NCBI GenBank assembly: GCA_035651755.1
Contig: DASRFA010000023.1
Coordinates: 1-5,657 of the forward strand
Origin: DASRFA01 sp035651755
GTDB lineage: Bacteria; Desulfobacterota; Binatia; UBA12015
DNA length: 5,657 bases
Direction: 5' to 3'
The notes under the pieces: generated by a model
The model's input: only the letters and a program-made list of their open reading frames with translations
Told to the model about the DNA's origin: nothing
Databases searched by the model: none
Position numbers and translations under genes: made by a program
In this document: positions 1 to 5,657 of the stretch, piece after piece
Numbering within the stretch: position 1 is the first letter of the stretch
How the letters are laid out: each line of letters opens with the position of its first letter

Positions 1-12
1 CAGGGAGTGGGG

Positions 13-174
13 CCCCGTTCGGCTTTGCCGAACGGGGCGAGGGAAGCGTTTCCCTCGTCGGATAACTCCCCGTTCGGCTTTGCCGAACGGGGCGAGGGAA
101 GCGTTTCCCTCGTCGGATAACTCCCCGTTCGGCTTTGCCGAGCGCGGCGAGGGAAGCGTTTCCCTCGTCGGATA
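13..174. repeat. Three-copy 55-bp tandem repeat of paired hairpins
   Basis: Three head-to-tail copies start at 13, 68 and 123, an exact 55-bp period. Each unit has three parts: a 25-bp palindrome with 11-bp arms (left arm CCCCGTTCGGC, loop TTT), a directly abutting 20-bp hairpin with 8-bp arms (CGAGGGAA, loop GCGT), and a 10-bp linker TCGGATAACT. Copies 1 and 2 are identical. Copy 3 differs at 142 (A to G) and 145 (G to C), both in the right arm of the large palindrome, and its linker diverges after 174. The sequence before 13 does not continue the repeat, so the array is complete here. A 55-bp period is not a multiple of three, which argues against coding. The layout recalls REP/BIME-type intergenic repeats. 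The position 2 bp past a stop codon suggests a role in transcript 3'-end formation or stability, which is inference. Confidence 0.95.
123..167 (-). terminator. Possible 3'-end hairpins of the minus-strand transcript
   Basis: A transcript leaving the response-regulator gene runs first into the 20-nt hairpin (148-167) and then the large palindrome (123-147), followed by two more perfect pairs in copies 2 and 1. No U-tract follows any stem, so this is not a canonical intrinsic terminator. It could act as a non-canonical terminator or as a 3' barrier to exonucleases. In this copy the large stem would carry one A-C and one G-G mismatch in minus-strand RNA. Confidence 0.35.
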
Positions 175-176
175 GA

Positions 177-557
177 TCAGGCCGGGTTGCCTACACGGGT
201 GCGCACGGCATCGATCACGGCGTCGAGCAGGTAGGGCTTCTGGATGCCCGGAACGCCGAAGATCCTCTGGACCTCCGTCTCCGACTTGACGGCAGTCACG
301 ATGATCACCGGGATGTCCCGGAAGCGCGCATCGGCGAGCTGGCGCTCGCGAAATTCAAAGCCGTCCATGCGGGGCATGGCGACGTCGAGGATGATGAGCG
401 ACGGCCGGAGCCCGCTCTCGAGCCGGTTGAACGCGTCCTGTCCGTCGGTCGCGTACGCGACGCGATACCCCGCCGCGCGGAGCGCGACCCCGAGGAAGTC
501 GCGGTGGTCCTCGGTGTCTTCGACGATCAGAATCGGGCCCGGACCGCTGCCGCCCAT
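177..557 (-). CDS. Stand-alone response regulator receiver domain (CheY-like)
   Basis: This 126-aa protein is one receiver (REC) domain with no output domain, acting in the cytoplasm as a phospho-acceptor of a two-component pathway. All landmark residues are visible: the acidic pair E13-D14 in ILIVEDTED, the phosphoacceptor D58 in LIILDVAMPRMDG, the switch T88 in PVIIVTA, and the invariant K107 in the IQKPY segment. I chose the ATG at 557 because GAAAGG lies 9 nt upstream. A TTG at 581 would add eight residues (MGGERHRP) but has no clear ribosome site. No histidine kinase or effector is adjacent, so the partner is unknown. It is the last gene of the minus-strand run and its TGA is followed after 2 bp by the double-hairpin array. 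The family call is firm; the pathway it serves cannot be told from this window. Confidence 0.92.
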   Translation of the reverse strand: MGGSGPGPILIVEDTEDHRDFLGVALRAAGYRVAYATDGQDAFNRLESGLRPSLIILDVAMPRMDGFEFRERQLADARFRDIPVIIVTAVKSETEVQRIFGVPGIQKPYLLDAVIDAVRTRVGNPA

Positions 558-566
558 CGGACGGTG

Positions 567-572
567 CCTTTC
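567..572 (-). promoter_or_regulatory. Ribosome binding site supporting the ATG start at 557
   Basis: GAAAGG on the minus strand sits 9 nt before the ATG at 557, within a purine-rich stretch. It lies inside the extension that a TTG start at 581 would require, so it favours the shorter protein. Confidence 0.5.
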
Positions 573-634
573 ACCCCCCAACGACCATCAGTCTGCCCGT
601 CCCGGCGACACTCGCAAGCAGGCCCGGGCATGGA

Positions 635-666
635 GAGGCCGAAGCTCCCGGGCGCGGGAAGGCCTC
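635..666 (-). terminator. Imperfect hairpin in the gap before the response regulator
   Basis: GAGGCC (635-640) pairs with GGCCTC (661-666), and inside them TCCCG (646-650) pairs with CGGGA (655-659) around a GGCG loop. An asymmetric internal loop separates the two stems. It lies downstream of the secreted-protein gene (stop at 708) in the ~150-bp gap. There is no U-tract, and stems of this kind arise easily in GC-rich DNA, so a terminator or attenuator role is only a possibility. The rest of the gap (558-707) shows no gene. Confidence 0.25.
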
Positions 667-707
667 GGCCCCCGAGCGCGCGGACGTCCGTGCGCCGGCT
701 CAGCGGG

Positions 708-1187
708 TCACGTACCGCTCTCCGGAAGCGCGAAGAACGACGCCGGGAGGTTGACGTTCGCGATGAACGTCCACGCCCCCTTGCCGCATCCGCCGACCGT
801 GCAGGACGGCGCCCCGTAGCACGCCAGCATGTACTCGTCCTGCGCGTTCCGGCCCATCGACTCGCACCAGACGAAGCTCGGGGCGCTGCCGTCGAGCGGG
901 TAGACGTTGCCCGAGACGATGATCGCGCCGTCGAAGGCGATCGTCCAGCGCTCGTTGCCGATGTCCTTGTTCACGAGGATCGTCGAGCCGTCGAGCCCGA
1001 GCTGGATCCCCGACTGGCGCTGCGCCAAAGCCGGCGTCGGCGCGCTCAGGACGGCCAGCACGCCTGCGATCGCCAGAGCGATCGCCGACGCGCGGATCGA
1101 CGAAGGAAATATCCGACCGCGGACGGCAGACACGGCGGCTGCCGGAACGCGGGCGGGGCAAAGAGATTCACGACGGTGGTTGTGCAT
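708..1187 (-). CDS. Small secreted four-cysteine protein, function unknown
   Basis: A 159-aa protein that I do not recognise as a named family. The N-terminus has a basic stretch, a hydrophobic core at about residues 33-48 (SAIALAIAGVLAVLSA) and an ALA-Q signal-peptidase I-type site after residue 55, so it is probably exported. The mature part is about 104 residues and holds four cysteines (C108, C123, C129, C134), the last three in a short CYGAPSCTVGGCGKG segment; an even number fits two disulfides outside the cytoplasm. The regular alternation around residues 68-100 suggests a beta-rich fold. The n-region before the signal core is long (~32 residues), so a later start such as the GTG at 1133 is possible, though no better ribosome site supports it. 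The ATG at 1187 has only GGTGGG directly abutting it. The overlapping reading frame at 700-1161 is an Arg/Pro-rich shadow. Confidence 0.75.
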   Translation of the reverse strand: MHNHRRESLCPARVPAAAVSAVRGRIFPSSIRASAIALAIAGVLAVLSAPTPALAQRQSGIQLGLDGSTILVNKDIGNERWTIAFDGAIIVSGNVYPLDGSAPSFVWCESMGRNAQDEYMLACYGAPSCTVGGCGKGAWTFIANVNLPASFFALPESGT

Positions 1188-1193
1188 CCCACC

Positions 1194-1221
1194 ATGCTAC
1201 GGGCGAGCCGTTTTCCGACAA
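1194..1221 (-). promoter_or_regulatory. Possible sigma-70-type promoter for the secreted protein
   Basis: On the minus strand TTGTCG (1216-1221) and TAGCAT (1194-1199) are separated by 16 bp, a plausible -35/-10 pair, each matching the consensus at about four of six positions. This is the least GC-rich patch of the gap (a GGAAAACGG stretch lies between the boxes). The -10 ends 6 nt before the ATG at 1187, so a transcript starting there would be leaderless or nearly so. This would also account for the absence of a spaced Shine-Dalgarno. The prediction is weak. Confidence 0.28.
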
Positions 1222-1287
1222 GCCCCCGCTCTTCGCCCCGATCGCGCGGCCGCCCTGCGCCGAGACGCACCGGGCGTGCGGGCCGGC

Positions 1288-1776
1288 TCAGCGCGGCGCG
1301 GTGCCCGCCCCCGAGCCGAGCTCGCGCAGTGCGGCGATCGCCCCGTCGACGTGCGCGTCCATGCTGAGCTCGCTCGCGATCACGCGCCGCACGACGCCGT
1401 CCCGATCGATCACGAACGTGACGCGCTTGACCGGCATCAGCGGCATCCAGCCGCCGAGCCGAGTCACGCCGAACGCCTTCGCGATCGCGCCGTCGCGGTC
1501 CGAGAGGAGCGGGAAGTTGAGCGAGTGCTTTGCGATGAACTTCTTGTGCGATTCGGCGCTGTCCATGCTGACGCCGATGAGCGCGCCGCCGGCCGCCTCG
1601 ATGTCGCGCTTGTGGTCGCGGAAGCTGCACGCCTCCTTGGTGCATCCCGGGGTGTCGTCCTTCGGGTAGAAGTAGAGGATCACCGGCTGGTTGCCGCGGA
1701 AGTCCGCGAGCGAGAGCCGCTCGCCTTCCGCCGTCGTGCCCGACACGTCGGGCGCGCGCTGTCCTTCTGCGATCAT
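1288..1776 (-). CDS. bcp: Thiol peroxidase PrxQ/Bcp (peroxiredoxin)
   Basis: This 162-aa protein is a full-length peroxiredoxin of the Bcp/PrxQ class, a cytoplasmic thiol enzyme that reduces hydrogen peroxide and organic hydroperoxides using thioredoxin or a similar donor. The thioredoxin-like fold carries the active-site signature YPKDDTPGCTKEAC (residues 37-50): T42 and the peroxidatic C45, with C50 five residues on as the resolving cysteine of an intramolecular disulfide. The conserved arginine R118 (VKRVTFVIDRDG) completes the catalytic set. The later SDRDGAIAKAFGV segment is also typical. A strong GGAGGG lies 6 nt before the ATG at 1776. It starts 49 bp after the methyltransferase stop, so the two are probably co-transcribed. 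Nothing in the protein looks degraded. Confidence 0.96.
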   Translation of the reverse strand: MIAEGQRAPDVSGTTAEGERLSLADFRGNQPVILYFYPKDDTPGCTKEACSFRDHKRDIEAAGGALIGVSMDSAESHKKFIAKHSLNFPLLSDRDGAIAKAFGVTRLGGWMPLMPVKRVTFVIDRDGVVRRVIASELSMDAHVDGAIAALRELGSGAGTAPR

Positions 1777-1791
1777 CTCGAGCCCTCCCCT

Positions 1792-1806
1792 GCGCGCGCG
1801 CGCGCG
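1792..1806. other. Alternating GC dinucleotide run
   Basis: A 15-nt uninterrupted GC alternation lies between the methyltransferase stop and the peroxiredoxin ribosome site (1783-1790). Such tracts can adopt Z-form DNA under negative supercoiling and are slippage-prone. In a genome this GC-rich it may be chance. Confidence 0.6.
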
Positions 1807-1825
1807 GCAGCTCGCGCCCCTCGGC

Positions 1826-2500
1826 TCACGCCGCTTCGCCGGGGGCGCGCTTTCGCACCAGCATGAGCCCGTCGGCGACCGCGATCATAACGCACTCGAC
1901 GCGCCGATCGGTCGCGAGGAAATCGTTCAGCTCGCGGATCGCGACCGTGTCGGGCGTCTGGTTCGACGCATCGGCGACGGCGCCGCCCCACAGCACGTTG
2001 TCGAACACGATCACGCCGTTCGGGCGGAGGCGCGCCAGGATCTCCTCGTAGTAGCTCCGATAGCTCGACTTGTCGGCGTCGATGAACGCGAAGTCGATCG
2101 GGTCTTCGGCGGGGAGCGCGCGCAGGGTCTCGATGCCGGGCGCGATCTTGAGTTCGATCCGGTCGGCGACCCCGGCGCGCTCGAAGTACTTGCGCGCGAT
2201 CGAGGTCCACTCCTCGCTCACGTCGCAGCAGAGGAGCTTCCCGCCGGGAGCGAGCCCGCGCGCGATCGAGATCGCGCTGTAGCCGGTGAACGTCCCGACC
2301 TCGACGGCGCGGCGCGCGCCGATCGCCCGCGCGAGGAAGGAGAGGAACGCTCCCTGCTCGGTCGCCACCTGCATCATCGAGATGCCGCCGAGCTTCTCCG
2401 TCTCCTCGACGAGCGCGGCGAGCACGGGGTCGCGCTCGCTGCGATGCCTGCAGACGTAGTCGTAGAGCTCGGGGTTCAGGGGCGTGTACTTCGCGTGCAC
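1826..2500 (-). CDS. Class I SAM-dependent O-methyltransferase (caffeoyl-CoA OMT family)
   Basis: A 224-aa cytoplasmic enzyme of the cation-dependent O-methyltransferase family (COG4122 / Methyltransf_3), which moves a methyl group from S-adenosylmethionine to a hydroxyl, usually of a catechol-like small molecule. The SAM-binding loop is VEVGTFTGYSAISIA (residues 66-80), the acidic residue that binds the SAM ribose is probably D93 (CCDVSEEW), and the metal-site residues D141 (FIDADK), D167 and N168 (VFDNVLWGG) are all present. Length matches the family. The start is GTG at 2500 with GGAG 9 nt upstream; the preceding gene stops 31 bp before it. Bacterial members are often promiscuous, so the substrate cannot be read from the sequence, and no natural-product genes sit nearby. 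Family assignment is firm. Confidence 0.95.
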   Translation of the reverse strand: MHAKYTPLNPELYDYVCRHRSERDPVLAALVEETEKLGGISMMQVATEQGAFLSFLARAIGARRAVEVGTFTGYSAISIARGLAPGGKLLCCDVSEEWTSIARKYFERAGVADRIELKIAPGIETLRALPAEDPIDFAFIDADKSSYRSYYEEILARLRPNGVIVFDNVLWGGAVADASNQTPDTVAIRELNDFLATDRRVECVMIAVADGLMLVRKRAPGEAA

Positions 2501-2531
2501 CGCCTCGTTCTCCGCGCCCCCGCCGGCCGTG

Positions 2532-2978
2532 TCAACGCGGCGCCGACGCCGGGGACCCGCTCTCGGGCTCGAGGCGCAGCGTCAGCGGGTGCGAGAAGTG
2601 CCGCACGAAGACGTCGCTCCAGTACTTGTCCGCCATCGCCGCGGCGACGCGATCGGCCATGTCCGGGACCGGAACTCCGCGCACGCGCTCGAACTCCTGC
2701 CCGGCGACGCGTACCCCGACCTCGGGGGCCGTGCGGCTCTTCTGCACGCGGCCGGCGGCCCTGTTCCCCAGCCGGACGTAGACCTGCCCGTCGATGACGA
2801 CGAGCCAGACCTTGAACCAGTACGGCCCCTCGTCGGGCACGTCGGTCCGGAGCTCGAGCGTGTCCTGGTCCGCCCAGCCCTGCGGGTCCCAGGTCGCCGC
2901 CTCGGCGGCGCCCGCGACGACGGCGACGGCGAGCAGCACGCTGGCGACAGCCCGTATGATCCGTTCGGGTTTCTTCAC
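2532..2978 (-). CDS. Exported DUF2255-like (split-barrel fold) protein
   Basis: A 148-aa protein with a clear signal peptide: KK and R residues, a hydrophobic core at about 10-24 (AVASVLLAVAVVAGA) and an AEA-A cleavage site after residue 27. The mature ~120 residues, from LELRTDVPDEG through FKVWLVVIDGQVYVRLGNRAAG to the closing LTLRLEP, follow the pattern of DUF2255 proteins, relatives of the FMN-binding split-barrel (pyridoxamine-phosphate-oxidase-like) fold. That assignment is from remembered pattern only, so moderate. Most relatives I know of lack a signal peptide, so export is unusual; flavin binding is not shown. The start is GTG at 2978 with an excellent AAAGGAG 7 nt upstream (2986-2992). 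It precedes the methyltransferase by 31 bp, suggesting one transcript, and follows the MutS-like gene after a 96-bp gap in which I see no clear promoter. Confidence 0.8.
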   Translation of the reverse strand: MKKPERIIRAVASVLLAVAVVAGAAEAATWDPQGWADQDTLELRTDVPDEGPYWFKVWLVVIDGQVYVRLGNRAAGRVQKSRTAPEVGVRVAGQEFERVRGVPVPDMADRVAAAMADKYWSDVFVRHFSHPLTLRLEPESGSPASAPR

Positions 2979-3074
2979 GGCAGGACTCCTTTCCCGCGGG
3001 ACGCGCGCGCTCGCGGTCCTCCATGCCGGGTCTGCGACGTCCAGGCCAAAGTTGCAAGCGGAGCGCGATCGCCG

Positions 3075-4868
3075 TCAGACGTCGATTCCGACCGCCCGCA
3101 TGAGCGCGAGCGCGTTGCTCCGCCGCACGACGCCCGGGTGCATGCGGTAGTCGAAGCGCATCCGGCCGTCTTCCAGGTGGTCGACGAAGTGGACGTTCGC
3201 GATCGGCGAACCCTCGCTCGCCATGTCCGCGAGCGCCAGGTCGTGCGTCGTGACGAGCCCGATCGCGCCGCGCGCGAGGAGCGCCCGCACGACCGCCTCC
3301 GCGCCGATCCGGCGATCGTGCGAGTTCGTTCCGTGCAGGATCTCGTCGAGCAGGAAGAGGACCGGACCATGTGCGGCGAGGTCCAGGATGCGCCGGAGGT
3401 GGAGGAGCTCGGCGTGGAAGCGCGACGTGCCGTCGAGGAGCGAGTCGTTGACGCGGAGGACGGCGCCGATCGCGCACGGCGCGAGCCGGAGCCGCTCTGC
3501 GCGGACGGGCGCGCCCGCGAACGCGAGGATCGCGTTCGTTCCGACGGCGCGCAGGAGCGTGCTCTTCCCCGACATGTTGGAGCCGCTGACCATGAGGGCC
3601 CGGACGGGGGCGACCAGCGAGACGTCGTTCCGGACGCACGAGGCGGCCGGCAGGAGCGGGTGCCCGAGGCCGGACGCCGCGAACGCGAGCGGCCCGCCGT
3701 CCGCGACGTCGGGGAAGACGTCCTCGGGCCGCTCCCAGGCGTAGGCAGCGAGCGACACGAGCGCCTCCACCTCGCCGAGCGCCGCGATCCAGTCGGCGAT
3801 GCGCGGGCCGTGCCGCCGCCGCCATTCGCCGATCCAGCGCGCGAGGTGGAGTCGCCACGAGAGCCAGAGCGCGATCGGCGCGAACATGAAGTTCCGCGCC
3901 GAGTCGAGGAGCTCGATCCGCCGGCGAAGGCCGCGGATCGCGCGCGAGGCGCTCTGCCCTTCCGACGCGAGCTCACCCGCGAGCGCGCGGAGGCGCGGCG
4001 CCGCGAACGGCTCGCGCTCGGCGCGTGCGAGGAGCGCCGCGATCCGCTCGAGCGTGCGCGCCGCGCCCGCGATGCCGGCGAGCGCAGCCGCGACGCGGCG
4101 GCGCTGCGACGCCTCGATCGCGGCCTGCACGGCGACGGCCGCGAAGAAAGGCGTCGCGCCGAGGTCGAACGCGAGGCCGGCCACGACCGCGGCGAGGGTC
4201 GCGAGCGACGCCGCTCCGGCCGCGAGCGCCGCAGCCCACGATGGGCCGGTCGCGGGCGCGGCTCCCCACGCGCGCACGCGCTCCGTGTCCGCCGGGCCGG
4301 CCGCGTCCGCGGCGGCGATCGCGAGGTCCTCGCGAAGGTCGAGGAGCGGCGCGAGCTCCGCGACCGCGGCCTGGCGCGCCCGGATCGCCTGCGGGTCGCG
4401 CGCCGCGACCGCGCCGCCGAGCCAGCCGGCGAGCGTCGCCTCGCCGGCGCGCGTCCGCGCGGTCGAGATGCGCTCGAAGAGCGAGCCGCGGCCGAACACG
4501 TCGAGGTCCTCGGCGTAGGGATGCGCCGGATCGCGGTACGCATCGCCCGGCGCGCCGCGCCCGACCCAGCGATCGTCGATGCGCGCCAGGACGTCGTCGT
4601 AGAGCCGGACCGCGATGCGGGCGCGCTCGAGCGCGTCGCCGACGCGGACGTGGACGGCGACGAGCGCCGCGAAGCCGACGACCGGGACGGCGATCCACCA
4701 CGCGGAGATCGCGGCGCGATCGAGCGCGAGCCACGCGATCGCCACGCCGGCGAGGAAGACGGCGAGGCGGACGCGTGCGATCCGGCGGTGCTGGGCCCCG
4801 AGCCGCTCCGCTTCCGCGCTCCGCACCGCGCGCCGGCTCTCGGCTTCCGCACGCGGCGTCGTCGGCAT
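3075..4868 (-). CDS. Membrane-associated MutS-like ATPase
   Basis: A 597-aa member of the MutS ATPase superfamily. The C-terminal ATPase domain is intact: Walker A GSNMSGKST (429-437), the DGTSRFHAEL signature region (479-488), Walker B VLFLLDE (503-509, D508/E509) followed by ILHGTNSHDR, and the VTTHD histidine switch (H542). The middle (from about DLDVFGRGSLFE at 122) resembles MutS core/lever helices. The N-terminal mismatch-recognition domain of MutS1 is absent, and instead there are hydrophobic segments at about 35-50 and 56-74, a second pair at about 212-251 and one near 327-340, implying membrane attachment. It is therefore unlikely to be the housekeeping mismatch-repair MutS; its role is unknown. 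The ATG at 4868 lies 17 bp after the mgtE stop with no strong ribosome site, suggesting translational coupling. The frame stays open upstream to 5216, but that part overlaps mgtE and is Arg-rich shadow. Confidence 0.9.
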   Translation of the reverse strand: MPTTPRAEAESRRAVRSAEAERLGAQHRRIARVRLAVFLAGVAIAWLALDRAAISAWWIAVPVVGFAALVAVHVRVGDALERARIAVRLYDDVLARIDDRWVGRGAPGDAYRDPAHPYAEDLDVFGRGSLFERISTARTRAGEATLAGWLGGAVAARDPQAIRARQAAVAELAPLLDLREDLAIAAADAAGPADTERVRAWGAAPATGPSWAAALAAGAASLATLAAVVAGLAFDLGATPFFAAVAVQAAIEASQRRRVAAALAGIAGAARTLERIAALLARAEREPFAAPRLRALAGELASEGQSASRAIRGLRRRIELLDSARNFMFAPIALWLSWRLHLARWIGEWRRRHGPRIADWIAALGEVEALVSLAAYAWERPEDVFPDVADGGPLAFAASGLGHPLLPAASCVRNDVSLVAPVRALMVSGSNMSGKSTLLRAVGTNAILAFAGAPVRAERLRLAPCAIGAVLRVNDSLLDGTSRFHAELLHLRRILDLAAHGPVLFLLDEILHGTNSHDRRIGAEAVVRALLARGAIGLVTTHDLALADMASEGSPIANVHFVDHLEDGRMRFDYRMHPGVVRRSNALALMRAVGIDV

Positions 4869-4885
4869 CGCCGCTACGACTACCG

Positions 4886-5657
4886 TCAGAGGAGCTTGCC
4901 CGCCAGGATCAGGCTCGCGACCGTGAAGTAGATGACGATCCCGCTCACGTCGACGAGCGTCGCGACGAAGGGCGCCGACGCGCTCGCGGGGTCGAAGCCG
5001 AGCTTCCGGAGGACGAACGGCAGCATCGAGCCGGCGAGCGTGCCCCAGAGCACGACGCCGACGAGGCTCAGCGCGACGGTCGCCGCGATCGCCCAGTAGT
5101 GCGGCCCGTAGAGATGGAAGACGCTGCCCCACACGAGCACGCGCACGAGGCCGATCGATCCGAGGATGCAGCCGAGGCCGAGCCCCGAGACGAACTCGCG
5201 CCCGACGACGCGCCACCAGTCGCGGAGCCGGACCTCCTCGAGCGCCATCGCGCGAATGACGAGCGTCGTCGCCTGCGACCCGGCGTTGCCGCCGCTCGAG
5301 ATGATGAGCGGGACGAAGAGCGCGAGCACGATCGCGCGCGCGATCTCGTTCTCGAAGTGGCTCATCGCGGTCGCCGTCAGCATCTCGCCGATGAAGAGCG
5401 CCGCCAGCCAGCCGGCGCGCTTCCGGATCATCTGGGGGAGGCCGACCTCGAGGTAGGGCGCGTCGAGCGCCTCGGTGCCGCCGATCTTCTGGATGTCCTC
5501 GGTCGCTTCCTCGCTCACCACCTCGACGATGTCGTCGACGGTGACGATGCCCTTCACGCGCCGCTCGGCGTCGACCACCGGGATGGCCATGAGCCCGGTG
5601 CGAGCGAAGACGCGCGAGACGGCTTCCTGGTCGGTGTTCTCCGAGACCGTCTCGACG
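4886..5657 (-). CDS. mgtE: Magnesium transporter MgtE, C-terminal part (5' end outside window)
   Basis: The last 256 residues of an MgtE-type Mg2+ channel in the inner membrane; the family is usually about 450 aa, so the N domain, first CBS domain and start lie beyond the right edge. Reading begins at codon 5656-5654 with no in-frame stop, so the ATG at 5590 is internal. Residues 1-50 are the end of the second CBS domain (LMAIPVVDAE, VKGIVTVDDIVEVVSEEATED), which senses cytoplasmic Mg2+. Five membrane helices follow (about 81-98, 107-126, 156-175, 188-211, 228-253). The family signature PLIISSGGNAGSQ (116-128) and the last-helix VATLVDVSGIVIYF, whose D236 corresponds to the pore aspartate, are both present. 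The TGA at 4886-4888 is 17 bp before the MutS-like start, so the two genes are very likely one transcription unit. Confidence 0.96.
   Translation of the reverse strand, partial: VETVSENTDQEAVSRVFARTGLMAIPVVDAERRVKGIVTVDDIVEVVSEEATEDIQKIGGTEALDAPYLEVGLPQMIRKRAGWLAALFIGEMLTATAMSHFENEIARAIVLALFVPLIISSGGNAGSQATTLVIRAMALEEVRLRDWWRVVGREFVSGLGLGCILGSIGLVRVLVWGSVFHLYGPHYWAIAATVALSLVGVVLWGTLAGSMLPFVLRKLGFDPASASAPFVATLVDVSGIVIYFTVASLILAGKLL

Noticed and set aside
13..174. CRISPR array
   Set aside because: The whole 55-bp unit repeats, including the 10-bp linker; there are no unique spacers, no cas genes, and the units are strongly palindromic.
13..174. Protein-coding tandem repeat
   Set aside because: The 55-bp period would shift frame in each copy, and the paired inverted repeats explain the sequence better.
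681..690. Perfect 10-bp palindrome CGGACGTCCG as an operator
   Set aside because: It is a single short site in the gap after the secreted-protein gene, away from any supported promoter, and such palindromes are frequent at this GC content.
1266..1280. Hairpin after the peroxiredoxin stop (CGCAC / GTGCG, 5-nt loop)
   Set aside because: Only a 5-bp stem with no U-tract; too weak to call a terminator.
135..1367. 410-codon open frame on the plus strand
   Set aside because: Arg-rich, low-complexity translation running through the repeat array, opposite the response regulator, the secreted protein and the end of the peroxiredoxin gene; no recognisable domain or signal.
2484..4931. 815-codon open frame on the plus strand
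   Set aside because: It is antisense to the MutS-like and DUF2255-like genes and is dominated by Arg, Asp, Glu and Ala with no domain, as expected for a shadow frame in GC-rich DNA. The minus-strand frames carry clear motifs.
4869..5216. N-terminal extension of the MutS-like protein
   Set aside because: The frame stays open but overlaps the well-supported end of mgtE, is extremely Arg-rich, and no MutS-family feature lies there. The ATG at 4868 gives a sensible N-terminus.
5588..5590. ATG as the start of a short MgtE protein
   Set aside because: The frame continues upstream without a stop to the window edge and encodes more of the second CBS domain, so this ATG is internal and the gene is cut by the window boundary.

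Overview
The window is about 5.7 kb of very GC-rich bacterial DNA in which every gene I can support lies on the minus strand. Read 5'->3' on that strand (right to left here), the order is: the C-terminal half of a magnesium transporter MgtE (cut by the right window edge), a membrane-anchored MutS-like ATPase, a small exported protein resembling the DUF2255 / FMN split-barrel fold, a caffeoyl-CoA-type O-methyltransferase, a PrxQ/Bcp peroxiredoxin, a small secreted four-cysteine protein of unknown function, and a stand-alone response-regulator receiver domain. The GC content, GTG starts and gene mix suggest an uncultured high-GC environmental bacterium (deltaproteobacterial, Rokubacteria/Methylomirabilota or Binatota-like). 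No rRNA or taxonomic marker is present, so this placement is a guess.

Layout: 1-176 holds no gene. It contains a three-copy 55-bp tandem repeat, each unit being two adjacent hairpins plus a 10-bp linker, which ends 2 bp from the stop codon of the response regulator (177-557). A ~150-bp gap with an imperfect hairpin separates that gene from the secreted Cys-rich protein (708-1187). After a ~100-bp gap with a possible promoter come the peroxiredoxin (1288-1776), the O-methyltransferase (1826-2500) and the exported DUF2255-like protein (2532-2978), spaced 49 and 31 bp apart. A 96-bp gap leads to the MutS-like gene (3075-4868), which starts 17 bp after the MgtE stop (4886-5657).

The tight spacings suggest two co-transcribed groups, mgtE with the MutS-like gene and the DUF2255-like gene with the methyltransferase and peroxiredoxin, or one long transcript ending at the hairpin array. 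The genes do not form an obvious pathway. The least conventional elements are the double-hairpin array, the membrane MutS-like ATPase and the two small exported proteins. I see no convincing evidence of a wholly new multi-gene system, mobile element, CRISPR array or RNA gene.
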